The notes beneath the pieces were generated by a model. The model did not search any database and was not told where the DNA came from. It saw only the letters and a program-made list of their open reading frames with translations. A program made the position numbers and the translations under genes. Positions 1-8,336 of a stretch of DNA of 13,217 nucleotides are shown here, piece by piece. Source of the stretch: PSRF01 sp035457105 (lineage in GTDB: Bacteria; Acidobacteriota; Blastocatellia; Pyrinomonadales; Pyrinomonadaceae); contig DATIBX010000467.1 in NCBI GenBank assembly GCA_035457105.1, positions 1-13,217 of the forward strand, written 5' to 3'. Positions within the stretch are counted from its first letter, which is position 1. The number at the start of each line of letters is the position of its first letter.

Positions 1-514
1 GTTCGATTTCCGTTACGGCTTTCTCCTTGGCCAGTGGACTCATACGGTTCAGGTCTTGTTCCGCTCGGCTCAACACGGCTTGGGCATCTGCCAGTTCGGC
101 TTGCGCCTTAAGGACATCCACTCGTTGCTTTGCTTGAGCCAGGTCGGAAGTGGCCTTTCCAAGGAGTGCCTTTGCGGATTGAAGTGATGCTTCGAAAGGA
201 CGTTTATCGATGATAAATAGAAGCTGTCCTTTCTTCACCCGTGCGCCTTCCCTGAAAAAGACCTTCTGGAGCACGCCCTCTACCCGCGCGCGTAGCTCAA
301 CAGTGTCGTCGGCCCTGGTCTGACCCACGAATTCGCTGTAAATGGGCACCGTCCGTTGCTCGACTTTAGCCACGATGACCGTGGGACGCGGCGCAGCCGC
401 CCCCTGCTCCTTGACTGCATTCTTTTTGCCGCAGCCTGCACCCAAAAGCACAGCAGCAGCAGACATCAATGCTGCTGCTAAAAAGCCAAGTTTGCGGATG
501 TGTGCGTTGTTCAT
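1..514 (-). CDS. RND efflux pump periplasmic adaptor (HlyD/AcrA-type membrane fusion protein), 3' end outside window
   Basis: The first 171 residues are present; the gene runs off the left edge. Adaptors of this family link an inner-membrane RND transporter to an outer-membrane channel and so help export drugs or other small toxic compounds. The sequence shows a hydrophobic N-terminus (residues 9-27) ending in Cys28, as in a lipoprotein signal, although the -3 residue is Gly rather than the usual Leu. Then come an Ala/Pro linker, the beta strand VELRARVEGVLQKVFFREG and the lipoyl-like half motif VKKGQLLFIID (about 97-107), typical of AcrA. After that an Ala/Gln/Glu-rich helical hairpin begins (about 112-165). 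The ATG at 512-514 follows an AGGAG seven bases upstream. A transporter gene would be expected beyond the left edge. The family is clear; the substrate cannot be told. Confidence 0.9.
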   Translation of the reverse strand, partial: MNNAHIRKLGFLAAALMSAAAVLLGAGCGKKNAVKEQGAAAPRPTVIVAKVEQRTVPIYSEFVGQTRADDTVELRARVEGVLQKVFFREGARVKKGQLLFIIDKRPFEASLQSAKALLGKATSDLAQAKQRVDVLKAQAELADAQAVLSRAEQDLNRMSPLAKEKAVTEIE

Positions 515-795
515 TGTTGAACTCCTATCACGAACCTGCAGCGAGGCCCGTTCAGTTGCTCAGAAGATGCTAGGCGAGACGCTTATAGCCGCCGCCCATT
601 ACCGCGGAAATTCATAAACGCTGGAATTCTATGGGTGCCTTGACGGGTGCTGTACTAGCAAAATTAACAGTAACCGGACCAGACGACCGTCTTTATTCTG
701 AGCTGTTTAAGAATCTGTCTTATTCGGCCTGTACGGAGGGAGTTGGCGGAGCGTAAAAACTCGGCGTCTTACATTATGAAATCGGCAGGAAGCGT

Positions 796-1251
796 ATGCT
801 AAGGGAGTTGGCCTTCGCATTTGTCATGGTGGCAGTATGTGTGGTTATCCACACCACCGGCCTGGTAATCTTTTTTGAGTGGTTGGGAAAGCGGCGTGCC
901 CTGATTGAACAACATTCGAGCATGTTGAGCTACGCGCTTCTGCTCATCCTGGTTTTTGCCGTTATCATCCTCTTGCATCTCGCCGACACGGGCATATGGG
1001 CCGCGTTTTACTATTGGCGAAACCTTTTCTTAGATTTCGAAACTTCGTTCTATTTCTCGCTCGGAAGCTACACAACAATCGGCTATGGAGACGTCGTACT
1101 TCCGAAACCTTGGCGGTTACTTGGAGGCATAGAGGGAGTCTCGGGCGTGCTGCTATGTGGACTTTCAACTGCCTTTATTTTCGCTATCGTCAATGTTCTT
1201 TTTCGAATCCGAATTCAAAAGCAGTCACATAAGATCGGTGCCCGTGACTAG
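796..1251 (+). CDS. Small potassium-channel family protein (Ion_trans_2-like pore)
   Basis: A 151-residue membrane protein. Two hydrophobic helices (about 5-28 and 44-66) precede a pore loop with the selectivity filter TTIGYGD (93-99) and a last helix (about 112-137) ending in a basic tail. The TIGYGD filter is the hallmark of K+-selective channels, so the likely role is passive K+ flux across the inner membrane as a tetramer. No RCK/TrkA-N or other ligand-binding domain follows, so gating is not evident. The start at 796 is preceded by AGGAAG. The gene stands alone: the left neighbour diverges and the next gene is on the other strand. Some bacterial proteins of this size with this topology have no assigned physiological role. 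The pore assignment is firm; the role is inferred. Confidence 0.87.
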   Translation: MLRELAFAFVMVAVCVVIHTTGLVIFFEWLGKRRALIEQHSSMLSYALLLILVFAVIILLHLADTGIWAAFYYWRNLFLDFETSFYFSLGSYTTIGYGDVVLPKPWRLLGGIEGVSGVLLCGLSTAFIFAIVNVLFRIRIQKQSHKIGARD

Positions 1252-1465
1252 TCGTGATAACGCTTTCATTCAATTCCACGTTGTTTGGAAGATCAATTGA
1301 TCAAAAGTTGTGAGCCACGACGCTCTCTTTCGGACAGTTCGGGATATTAAGGCCACTTCCATGTCTACATTCTTGGGAAACACACCTCAGGGAAATCCGA
1401 GCGCGACAACGCGCGTCAAGATGATTCCTTTACTGACTGCCGAGTCATGTAATCTGGCTTGCGTA

Positions 1466-1789
1466 TTACTGGCCTGCCTTCAGTTGTTTCATGTGAGCAA
1501 TCAACGCCTTGGCTTGGTCGCTCGATACTCCTTTGTCGCCATAGCCCGGCATGTCTGGGGGTTTCGCACCCTTCTTGCCCTTGAGGACTATTTCGAGCAA
1601 TTGCTCTTCGGGAAGACTCGTATCAAACTTCTTCTCTGCTGTCTTTCCGTGGCAAGCAACGCACTTTGTTTTGTAAAACGCTGCAGCATCAAAAGGTTTC
1701 TCGTCAGATTGTGCACGAACAGTGATGAACAGAGCGGCAGCAAAGAGTCCCGTCGCTGCTATGCCACTTGCGAATTTCAAGTCTTTCAT
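1466..1789 (-). CDS. Secreted monohaem c-type cytochrome
   Basis: A 107-residue class I-like cytochrome c. It has an N-terminal export signal (hydrophobic 6-24, probable cleavage near Ala26), the haem-binding motif CVACH (43-47) and a likely axial Met80 in PPDMPGYGD (77-85). It would carry electrons in the periplasm, or be bound at the outer face of the inner membrane if the signal is not cleaved. The ATG at 1787-1789 is preceded by AAAGGAGG only three bases away, a strong but close site. It is transcribed away from the nucleotidyltransferase gene across a 190-base spacer. No oxidase or dehydrogenase partner is adjacent, so the partner is unknown. Confidence 0.92.
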   Translation of the reverse strand: MKDLKFASGIAATGLFAAALFITVRAQSDEKPFDAAAFYKTKCVACHGKTAEKKFDTSLPEEQLLEIVLKGKKGAKPPDMPGYGDKGVSSDQAKALIAHMKQLKAGQ

Positions 1790-1832
1790 GTTCCTCCTTT
1801 ACCCATTTAACACACAGGGTCAAATTTGTTCA

Positions 1833-1845
1833 GATTACTGTAATC
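1833..1845. promoter_or_regulatory. Perfect 13-base palindrome between divergent genes (candidate operator)
   Basis: GATTAC-T-GTAATC is a perfect dyad 44 bases upstream of the cytochrome start and 135 upstream of the nucleotidyltransferase start. A further GATTAC half site lies at about 1903-1908. The location fits a regulator site for the cytochrome gene. A dyad this short can arise by chance in AT-rich sequence, and no regulator is identified. Confidence 0.3.
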
Positions 1846-1979
1846 GCCCTACCCGACCCCCTGTAAAAACTGACAGTTAACCTGATGCAAGCAACTGCGT
1901 AAGATTACCGATCTGTTAAATTTAGAAGGAAGTGTGCCTACCCAACTTCCCGGTTATGGTTACAAAAGAAGGGATGTAG

Positions 1980-4900
1980 GTGTCAGTAGCGTCAAGAGAG
2001 GATCGCTGGGCTGTGATTCTCGCCGGCGGCGATGGGGCGAGGCTTCAGTCACTAACCAGAAAGATCTCGGGGGATGATCGACCGAAGCAATTCTGCGCTT
2101 TTCAGGGCTCGACAACGCTTCTTGATCAAACGCGCCGGCGCATTGCGCAATCTGTACCCAACAAATACACGCTGACAGTTGTCACACAAACTCACGAGCG
2201 ATTCTATAAACCTCTTTTCAGGGACTCCGCAGAGAGCCGACTGCTGGTTCAACCGATTAATAAAGGAACGGCGCCGGCAATTCTATTGAGTGTTCTAAAG
2301 ATCGCGGACCTTTCACCGAGCGCGACCGTAGCGTTTTTCCCCTCAGATCATCACTTCACTAACGAGTCTCAATTCATGGCAAATGTCGAGAACGCCTTTG
2401 CCGCAGTTCCCACTATCAGCGAGACGATCACCCTGCTCGGCATCAAGCCTGACAAACGTGAAATCGGGTACGGATGGATCGAACCCGACGGAACTCCTGA
2501 GGAGCGAACGAATGGTTGCCTTTTGCGCGTGAGAAGGTTTTGGGAAAAGCCCTCTTACAGCTTCGCGCAAAAGCTCATGCGTCGCGGTTGTCTATGGAAT
2601 AGCTTTGTAATGGTTGGCAGTGTTAACGCCTTCCTTAAGATCATTGAACGAACTCTTCCAGGACTTTACAGATTGTTCCTGAAAATTAAATCGACATTCG
2701 GCACCGCTGCCGAGGCTACGACTTTGATCGATGCTTATTCGTTGATTCCTCCATCAAACTTTTCCGAACAAGTGCTGGAGCGGTCCCCCGGCGACCTATT
2801 CGTAATGCAAATGCCGCCAGTCGGATGGTGTGATCTGGGCGAGCCAAAACGCGTAGTACGAACCCTTGGACTGAGAGGCCTTGGTTCAAGAACGACATTA
2901 AATATGTGCGATCGCTCTGCGAGGGAAACCAAAAGGAGGTTGGAAATGAGTGTTTCAGCAAAGGCTACAGACGCGATGTCTTTAATGAGAACACCGACTG
3001 CCGGGAACAGCTTTCCCTTGGGAGCAAGTGTACTTCCGGAAGGAGTAAACTTCAGCGTTTTCTCGAAACACGCCACAGAGATCGATTTACTCCTTTTCGA
3101 CACTGTCGATGATCCTCTTCCATCACGAGTAATTACCCTCGACCCGGTCGCCAACCGAACGTACCACTATTGGCATGTGCTTGTGCCAGGTTTGCGGCCT
3201 GGTCAGATTTACGGCTATCGCGTATGGGGACCCTTCGAACCCGAGCGCGGTCTGCGATTCGATGCGCAGAAGGTGTTACTCGATCCCTATGGGCGTGCAG
3301 TGGTTGTGCCGAAAAACTACAGACGCGACGCCGCAGCAGAAGCAGGCGACAACACGACGGAAGCAATGAAGAGCGTCGTGATTGATCCGCAAGGGTATGA
3401 CTGGGAAGGTGACGCGCCTCTGAGAACGCCTTCGTCGCGCACGATAGTATATGAGATGCACGTGCGCGGTTTCACACAACATTCCAGCTCTGGTGTGGCG
3501 CCGCACAAACGCGGCACTTATGCCGGACTGATTGAGAAGATACCTTACCTCAAAGAGCTGGGAATAACAGCAGTCGAACTGTTACCCGTGTTCCAGTTTG
3601 ATGTTCAGGATTGCCCGCCTGGTCTAGTCAACTACTGGGGTTACCAACCAATGGCTTACTTTGCACCTCACCAGCAGTACAGCTCGCGCCAGGATCCGAC
3701 CGGTCCTGTGGACGAATTTCGCGACATGGTCAAGGCGTTGCACCGGGCCAACATTGAAGTGATCCTTGACGTCGTTTTCAACCACACTTCCGAAGGAGCA
3801 GAGTCAGGACCAACATTCTCATTCCGAGGTTTCGATAATCCAACCTATTACATCCTGGAATCAGATCAATCCCGGTATGCAAACTACTCCGGTTGTGGGA
3901 ATAGCCTTAACGCTAATAATCCGATTGTGCGGCGGCTGATCGTTGATTGCCTGCGTTACTGGGTCGAAGAGATGCACGTAGATGGATTTCGATTCGACCT
4001 CGCATCAATCCTGGCGCGTGACGCGACGGGCCAGCCAATGCCGAACCCACCGGTGCTTTGGGACATTGAGTCAGATCCTGTTCTGGCGGGAACAAAGCTG
4101 ATTGCCGAGGCCTGGGATGCCGCAGGTCTTTACCAGGTGGGTAGCTTCGTAGGCGATAGCTGGAAGGAATGGAACGGGAAGTTCCGCGACGATGTACGCA
4201 GTTTTCTGCGTGGCGAGGAAAACTTCGTTGTGCGCTTTGCCGATCGACTAATCGGCAGTCCGGACATTTATGGACACGAAGAGCGTGAAGCCGAGCAGAG
4301 TATTAACTTCGTCACCTGCCACGATGGGTTCTCACTGAACGACCTTGTCTCCTACGAACAAAAACACAACGAGGCGAACCTTGAAGAGAATCGCGACGGC
4401 GCCAATGATAATCGCAGTTGGAACTGTGGTGTCGAGGGTCCGACGGACGATCCCGACATAGAGAGGCTTCGCAATCGTCAGGTGAAGAATTTTCTGGCTA
4501 TTAACGCGCTTTCCCTCGGCATGCCGATGATCCTGATGGGGGACGAAATGCGCCGAACGCAGAAAGGCAACAACAACGCTTACTGTTTCGACAATGAGGA
4601 CAACTGGCTCGACTGGACACTGCTCAACAAACATGGTGATGTCTATCGATTTCTGACTCTACTTAACGCCAGCCGTCCGCAGCGAGACGTAGGGGAGGGG
4701 CAACGGCAGCTCACACTCAACCAGCTATTGCTACAGGCCAACAAATCCTGGCACGGTGTCAAAGTTAATGAACCTGATTGGAATAGTTGGTCGCACACTA
4801 TTGCCTTAACCGCTGAACTTAAGAAGGAACAGTTACTGCTCCATCTGATTGTGAACGCGTACTGGGAAGCTTTGGATTTTGAGCTGCCTTCGACAAACGG

Positions 4901-5120
4901 AAGTAAGAATCCCTGGCACCGTTGGATCGACACCGCGCTCGAATTACCACATGACATCGGGCCATGGGAGACAGCGACTTCCATATCAGGACTTACATAT
5001 CGGGCTGAGGCTCGTTCAGTCGTGGCGCTCTATTCAAAATTAAACGGAAAGGAAACTAGAAATGCAAAACGACGTGCGACGACTTCTAAGCACGCCGCGA
5101 AGGATGGGGAAAAAGAATGA
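1980..5120 (+). CDS. Fused frame: ManC-like sugar-phosphate nucleotidyltransferase + GlgX-type glycogen debranching enzyme
   Basis: One uninterrupted 1046-codon frame holds two enzymes normally encoded separately. Residues 1-about 305 are a nucleotidyltransferase of the mannose-1-phosphate guanylyltransferase type: ILAGGDGARLQSLT (13-26), RPKQF (34-38), PSDHH (121-125), EKPS (189-192), and VGWCDLGEPKRV (281-292). It would make a nucleotide sugar, probably GDP-mannose. Residues 323-1046 form a full GH13 debranching enzyme that hydrolyses alpha-1,6 branches: an N-terminal CBM48-like domain, DVVFNHT (597-603), FRFDLAS with nucleophile Asp673, AEAWD with acid/base Glu710, and THE HD pair His781-Asp782. 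The C-terminal tail is Lys/Arg-rich. The start is GTG at 1980 after AAGAAGGG; an ATG alternative was not found nearby. A strong internal ribosome site at 2934-2939 with ATG at 2946 suggests two genes whose separating stop was lost, or is missing through sequence error. Confidence 0.85.
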   Translation: MSVASREDRWAVILAGGDGARLQSLTRKISGDDRPKQFCAFQGSTTLLDQTRRRIAQSVPNKYTLTVVTQTHERFYKPLFRDSAESRLLVQPINKGTAPAILLSVLKIADLSPSATVAFFPSDHHFTNESQFMANVENAFAAVPTISETITLLGIKPDKREIGYGWIEPDGTPEERTNGCLLRVRRFWEKPSYSFAQKLMRRGCLWNSFVMVGSVNAFLKIIERTLPGLYRLFLKIKSTFGTAAEATTLIDAYSLIPPSNFSEQVLERSPGDLFVMQMPPVGWCDLGEPKRVVRTLGLRGLGSRTTLNMCDRSARETKRRLEMSVSAKATDAMSLMRTPTAGNSFPLGASVLPEGVNFSVFSKHATEIDLLLFDTVDDPLPSRVITLDPVANRTYHYWHVLVPGLRPGQIYGYRVWGPFEPERGLRFDAQKVLLDPYGRAVVVPKNYRRDAAAEAGDNTTEAMKSVVIDPQGYDWEGDAPLRTPSSRTIVYEMHVRGFTQHSSSGVAPHKRGTYAGLIEKIPYLKELGITAVELLPVFQFDVQDCPPGLVNYWGYQPMAYFAPHQQYSSRQDPTGPVDEFRDMVKALHRANIEVILDVVFNHTSEGAESGPTFSFRGFDNPTYYILESDQSRYANYSGCGNSLNANNPIVRRLIVDCLRYWVEEMHVDGFRFDLASILARDATGQPMPNPPVLWDIESDPVLAGTKLIAEAWDAAGLYQVGSFVGDSWKEWNGKFRDDVRSFLRGEENFVVRFADRLIGSPDIYGHEEREAEQSINFVTCHDGFSLNDLVSYEQKHNEANLEENRDGANDNRSWNCGVEGPTDDPDIERLRNRQVKNFLAINALSLGMPMILMGDEMRRTQKGNNNAYCFDNEDNWLDWTLLNKHGDVYRFLTLLNASRPQRDVGEGQRQLTLNQLLLQANKSWHGVKVNEPDWNSWSHTIALTAELKKEQLLLHLIVNAYWEALDFELPSTNGSKNPWHRWIDTALELPHDIGPWETATSISGLTYRAEARSVVALYSKLNGKETRNAKRRATTSKHAAKDGEKE
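2934..2945 (+). promoter_or_regulatory. Strong internal Shine-Dalgarno before the GlgX module
   Basis: AAAAGGAGGT at 2931-2940 contains AGGAGG (2934-2939), six bases before the in-frame ATG at 2946. This is one of the best ribosome sites in the window, and it sits exactly where the nucleotidyltransferase domain ends and the debranching module starts. Inside a fused gene such a site has no need to exist, so it is strong evidence that GlgX is, or recently was, translated on its own. Confidence 0.75.
2946..5120 (+). CDS. glgX: GlgX-type glycogen debranching enzyme, probable independent start inside the fused frame
   Basis: This is the 724-residue product expected from the internal ATG, in the same frame as the long fusion. 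The length is normal for a bacterial GlgX (roughly 650-750 residues), whereas the fused product is about 320 residues too long. It opens with a short leader, then NSFPLGASVLPEGVNFSVFS, the usual start of the N-terminal beta domain. All four GH13 conserved regions are intact, with Asp351, Glu388 and His459-Asp460 in this numbering. The enzyme removes short branch chains left by glycogen phosphorylase. Closely related GH13_11 isoamylases cannot be excluded. Listed separately because the ribosome site argues for it; only one of the two readings, or both in parallel, may be expressed. Confidence 0.65.
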   Translation: MSVSAKATDAMSLMRTPTAGNSFPLGASVLPEGVNFSVFSKHATEIDLLLFDTVDDPLPSRVITLDPVANRTYHYWHVLVPGLRPGQIYGYRVWGPFEPERGLRFDAQKVLLDPYGRAVVVPKNYRRDAAAEAGDNTTEAMKSVVIDPQGYDWEGDAPLRTPSSRTIVYEMHVRGFTQHSSSGVAPHKRGTYAGLIEKIPYLKELGITAVELLPVFQFDVQDCPPGLVNYWGYQPMAYFAPHQQYSSRQDPTGPVDEFRDMVKALHRANIEVILDVVFNHTSEGAESGPTFSFRGFDNPTYYILESDQSRYANYSGCGNSLNANNPIVRRLIVDCLRYWVEEMHVDGFRFDLASILARDATGQPMPNPPVLWDIESDPVLAGTKLIAEAWDAAGLYQVGSFVGDSWKEWNGKFRDDVRSFLRGEENFVVRFADRLIGSPDIYGHEEREAEQSINFVTCHDGFSLNDLVSYEQKHNEANLEENRDGANDNRSWNCGVEGPTDDPDIERLRNRQVKNFLAINALSLGMPMILMGDEMRRTQKGNNNAYCFDNEDNWLDWTLLNKHGDVYRFLTLLNASRPQRDVGEGQRQLTLNQLLLQANKSWHGVKVNEPDWNSWSHTIALTAELKKEQLLLHLIVNAYWEALDFELPSTNGSKNPWHRWIDTALELPHDIGPWETATSISGLTYRAEARSVVALYSKLNGKETRNAKRRATTSKHAAKDGEKE

Positions 5121-5210
5121 GTACCACGCATGCCGAACATTAACGGACGGAGCAGGAAATGGATTCCAATTATTTTCTTGCTGAACTGCTGAACTCAATA
5201 GGGGAAAGTT

Positions 5211-5453
5211 ATGGCAACCGCATCCGCCGCACAGCGTCAACCGGAACCAACCTCAGTCACTGCGAAAGAACAAACTTTTGAAACGATGCTCCAGGATTTT
5301 CAGTGTGAGGCTTGTGGGCAATACAAGATCCGTCGAACGGAACGAGAATTATGGTATACCTGCGTCAACTGCGGTTACAGTTTCGGCATCGAGCCACATC
5401 AGAAGCATCGTCCGAGGCGACGCACGGACGTCGGCGGTTCAATTTCACATTAG
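5211..5453 (+). CDS. Small zinc-ribbon protein, function unknown
   Basis: An 80-residue protein with one four-cysteine knuckle: CEAC (Cys32, Cys35) and CVNC (Cys51, Cys54), spaced 15 residues apart as in a rubredoxin-like zinc ribbon. Both ends are polar and probably disordered, and the C-terminus is strongly basic (HRPRRR, 66-71), which could bind nucleic acid. The ATG at 5211 follows AGGGGAAAG. It lies 90 bases after the debranching gene on the same strand, so it could be co-transcribed with it, but nothing in the sequence ties it to glucan metabolism. I do not recognise a named family. Confidence 0.7.
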   Translation: MATASAAQRQPEPTSVTAKEQTFETMLQDFQCEACGQYKIRRTERELWYTCVNCGYSFGIEPHQKHRPRRRTDVGGSISH

Positions 5454-5470
5454 TGAGCTAGTTTGAACGT

Positions 5471-5485
5471 GGAGTTAAGAACTCC
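5471..5485. terminator. Short hairpin between convergent genes (weak bidirectional terminator candidate)
   Basis: GGAGTT-AAG-AACTCC forms a perfect six-base-pair stem 17 bases past the zinc-ribbon stop and 22 bases past the stop of the opposing glucosidase gene. There is no T-run on either side, so intrinsic termination is doubtful; position is the main argument. Confidence 0.3.
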
Positions 5486-5507
5486 GAAGCGTACATGCAC
5501 ATTGCGG

Positions 5508-8321
5508 CTAACCACTCGCACCTTTAGCACCCTTCGCTTTCGCACTCTTCTTACCGCTCTGCGCGCGCGCAGCCTTCCCATAAGCTTGTTGGTGGACCAA
5601 CTCGTCTATGATTTGTTCCTTTTTCCCCTTAAGCAAGTCAGCAGCAGTTACTCGGCCGAAGAAGTCCTGTAGAGCGGCAATGCAGCCAGTCCATCCGGTT
5701 TGATGGCTAGCCCCAAGGCCGGCTCCGTTGTCTCCATGGAAATACTCGTAGAAAAGAATTAAGTTTCGCCAATGGGGATCCTCCTGAAACTTCTGCGAGC
5801 CTCCGTACACAGGCCGGCGCCCGTTTGTGTCCCTCAAGAAGATGTTCGAAAGTCGTCTCGTGAGGTCCTTCGCCACCTCGAAGAGTGTCATCCGGTTGCC
5901 TGAGCCTGTAGGGCACTCAACCATAAATTCGTCACCGTAAAAGCCGTACAAGTTTAATAGCCCGCGGACGATCAGGGCATTCACGGGCATCCAGATTGGC
6001 CCTCTCCAGTTTGAGTTCCCGCCAAACATCCCCGTGTTTGATTCGGCTGGTAAATAGGAAACGTCGTAATGCTGTCCTGCAAAGTCGAAGATGAATGGGT
6101 GATGCTGGTGATAGCGCGAGAGCGAACGTATTCCATAAGGACTGAGGAATTCGTTCTCGTCGAGCAGATAGCTCAACACTTTCTCAAGCCTATCTTTCGA
6201 CAGTGGCGACAACAGTCGTCGTCCGCCGTGGCCGATGTAGCCATCCGTGGTTGGTGATATTTGGGCCAACACCTCAGGGTAGCGCTCGCGAAATAGTTGA
6301 ACCAACTCAGTAAGCCTGGGGAGCTTAACCTGTTCCGGCTCGAAGATCGTCGAAGCGCAAAGCGGCAGTAGTCCTACCATCGACCGAATCTTCAACCGCA
6401 TGCCCGAACCGTCAGGCAGACGGAGTACGTCATAGAAGAAGCCATCCTCCTCATCCCACATCTCGTCCGGAAATTCACCAATCCGATTCATTGAATATAC
6501 GATCCACACGAAGTGCTGGAGGAAGTTGAAAGCATAGTCTTCATACTCTTCCGGGTCGTTATCAGCGAGGATAAGGGCCATCTCCAGCATGTTCTGACAG
6601 AAGAATGCCATCCACGCGGTTCCGTCCGCTTGCTCGAGAGTCCCGCCGGTTGGAAGCGGCGCGCTGCGGTCAAAGACACCAATATTGTCGAGACCCAGAA
6701 AGCCGCCTGAGAAGACATTATTGCCGTCAGGATCTTTACGGTTGACCCACCAGTTGAAGTTAAGCATCAGTCCCTGGAATGAGCGCTCGAGGAACTTGAT
6801 GTCTTCCCGGCCGAGAGCTCGTTCCACCTTATAAAGGTAAAGGGTGGCCCAGGCGTGAACCGGTGGGTTAACGTCGCTGAAGTTCCACTCGTAAGCGGGA
6901 ATCTGGCCGTTCGGGTGACAATAGAGACTGCGCAACATCAACAGGAGTTGTTCCTTGGCGAAGTCAAAATCAACGAGTGCAAGTGAGATTGTATGAAACG
7001 CCAAATCCCAGGCGGCGTACCACGGATACTCCCACTTATCAGGCATCGAGATGATGTCGCCATTAAACATGTGGAACCACTCAGCGTTGCGAATCTTATG
7101 TTTCATGGTACCGAGGACTGGATGGCCTTCGTGTTCCTTGAGCCACAGGTCAACGTCGAAGTAATAAAACTGCTTGGTCCAAAGCATTCCGGCCAGTGCC
7201 TGTCTGTGGACCAGTCGCTGATCATCAGTCAGCGAAGCAGGTGTGATTCGATCGTAGAACTGATCGGCCTCGGCAATCCTCGTAGCGAAAGTCTTCTCAA
7301 AGTCGGGACCAAATGGTGCCGCCGGAGCTCCCTCCGAAAGCCGCAGTCGCACGATCGATGAACCGCCCCCAGGCACGTCGATGGTGTAACGAGCTGCCGC
7401 TTTGGTCCCCGTCTTAGCGGGGTTAACGGCTTTGGTGTCTCGTGAAATGACGTATCGATGAAACGCATCCTTGACCCACGGTGAAGGATTTGACTCACCC
7501 CAGAGGCGCTCGAAATTACTCTCATTTTCCGTAAAGAGAAGCTCGGGCGTCCCTTCACAGGTGAGCCAGTAGTCGCCCAACTCTGAATGCGAGGCTTCGA
7601 TCCGGCCGTCGGATTCTCGCAACACTGGTTTTGGTTTTGGATGACTCCACGACCAGGTGTTTCGGAACCAGAGCGTAGGGAGCAAATGAAGGCGGGCCGC
7701 ATCGGGCCCCCGGTTGCACACCGTTATGCGCACCAGAATGTCAGTCGGACTCTCTTTGGCGTATTCGACGAAGATGTCGAAGTAACGGTCGTCATCGAAG
7801 ATACCTGTATCAATAAGCTCGTACTCGAAGTCATTGCGCGAACGGCTGCGATTGGTCTCGATAAGTTCTCGGTAAGGGTACTCACGCTGAGCGTACTTAA
7901 AGAGGTATTTCATGTAGCCGTGTGCGGGTGTTGAATCGAGGTAAGAGTAATATTCCTTAACGTCCTCGCCGTGGTTTCCCTCACTGTTAGTCAGACCGAA
8001 GAGACGCTCTTTAAGGATCGGATCGCGCTCGTTCCACAAAGCAATTGCGAAGCAAAGGCGTTGCTTGTCGTCAGAAATCCCGCCGAGACCGTCCTCCCCC
8101 CAGCGGTAGGCTCGAGAACGAGATTGATCGTGGCTGAAGTAGTCCCAGGCATCGCCGTTAGCGCTATAGTCCTCCCGGACCGTACCCCACTGCCTCTCGC
8201 TGAGATAGGGCCCCCACTTCTTCCACGGGATGCCTTTTTCTCGAGCTTCATTAAGCCGCTTCTGAGGAAAAGTATCCAGACGTGAGGCGTCACCGAGTTC
8301 GCTGACTTCGTCATGCAACAT
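5508..8321 (-). CDS. GH63-type glucosidase (MGH1-like glycoside hydrolase)
   Basis: A 937-residue protein of the large bacterial GH63-like glucosidase family, which releases glucose from alpha-glucosides or related glycans. The N-terminal half is a beta-rich domain with family-typical stretches such as KKWGPYLSERQWGTVREDYS and LFGLTNSEGNHGEDVKEYY. The C-terminal half is the (alpha/alpha)6 barrel. YAAWDLAFH carries the likely catalytic acid Asp439, and GGNSNWRGPIWMP (around Trp777) is the conserved end of the active site. No signal peptide is visible, so it is probably cytoplasmic. The tail after about 920 is a Lys/Ala-rich extension. The ATG at 8319-8321 has AAGGAG six bases upstream, and a 19-base palindrome lies just beyond. 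It converges on the debranching/zinc-ribbon genes. Family is firm; the true substrate (glucoside, mannosylglycerate, trehalose-like) is not shown. Confidence 0.92.
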   Translation of the reverse strand: MLHDEVSELGDASRLDTFPQKRLNEAREKGIPWKKWGPYLSERQWGTVREDYSANGDAWDYFSHDQSRSRAYRWGEDGLGGISDDKQRLCFAIALWNERDPILKERLFGLTNSEGNHGEDVKEYYSYLDSTPAHGYMKYLFKYAQREYPYRELIETNRSRSRNDFEYELIDTGIFDDDRYFDIFVEYAKESPTDILVRITVCNRGPDAARLHLLPTLWFRNTWSWSHPKPKPVLRESDGRIEASHSELGDYWLTCEGTPELLFTENESNFERLWGESNPSPWVKDAFHRYVISRDTKAVNPAKTGTKAAARYTIDVPGGGSSIVRLRLSEGAPAAPFGPDFEKTFATRIAEADQFYDRITPASLTDDQRLVHRQALAGMLWTKQFYYFDVDLWLKEHEGHPVLGTMKHKIRNAEWFHMFNGDIISMPDKWEYPWYAAWDLAFHTISLALVDFDFAKEQLLLMLRSLYCHPNGQIPAYEWNFSDVNPPVHAWATLYLYKVERALGREDIKFLERSFQGLMLNFNWWVNRKDPDGNNVFSGGFLGLDNIGVFDRSAPLPTGGTLEQADGTAWMAFFCQNMLEMALILADNDPEEYEDYAFNFLQHFVWIVYSMNRIGEFPDEMWDEEDGFFYDVLRLPDGSGMRLKIRSMVGLLPLCASTIFEPEQVKLPRLTELVQLFRERYPEVLAQISPTTDGYIGHGGRRLLSPLSKDRLEKVLSYLLDENEFLSPYGIRSLSRYHQHHPFIFDFAGQHYDVSYLPAESNTGMFGGNSNWRGPIWMPVNALIVRGLLNLYGFYGDEFMVECPTGSGNRMTLFEVAKDLTRRLSNIFLRDTNGRRPVYGGSQKFQEDPHWRNLILFYEYFHGDNGAGLGASHQTGWTGCIAALQDFFGRVTAADLLKGKKEQIIDELVHQQAYGKAARAQSGKKSAKAKGAKGASG

Positions 8322-8336
8322 ACTGACTCCTTAATC

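Noticed and set aside
342..617. 91-residue plus-strand frame opposite the efflux adaptor start
   Set aside because: It is antisense to a clear lipoprotein/adaptor gene, has no ribosome site, and the protein resembles nothing.
640..668. TTGACG with ATTAAC 17 bases downstream as a promoter for the channel gene
   Set aside because: The -35 is good but the -10 matches the consensus at only three of six positions, so I do not call it.
1291..1302. Perfect palindrome GATCAATTGATC downstream of the channel gene
   Set aside because: Twelve AT-rich bases with no spacer and no T-run; likely chance, not a terminator or operator I can support.
1401..1414. GCGCG-ACAA-CGCGC hairpin past the cytochrome gene
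   Set aside because: Five-base stem without a T-run; too weak to call as a terminator.
1310..1810. 166-residue plus-strand frame over the cytochrome gene
   Set aside because: Shadow of the cytochrome c gene on the other strand, which has CVACH and a good ribosome site.
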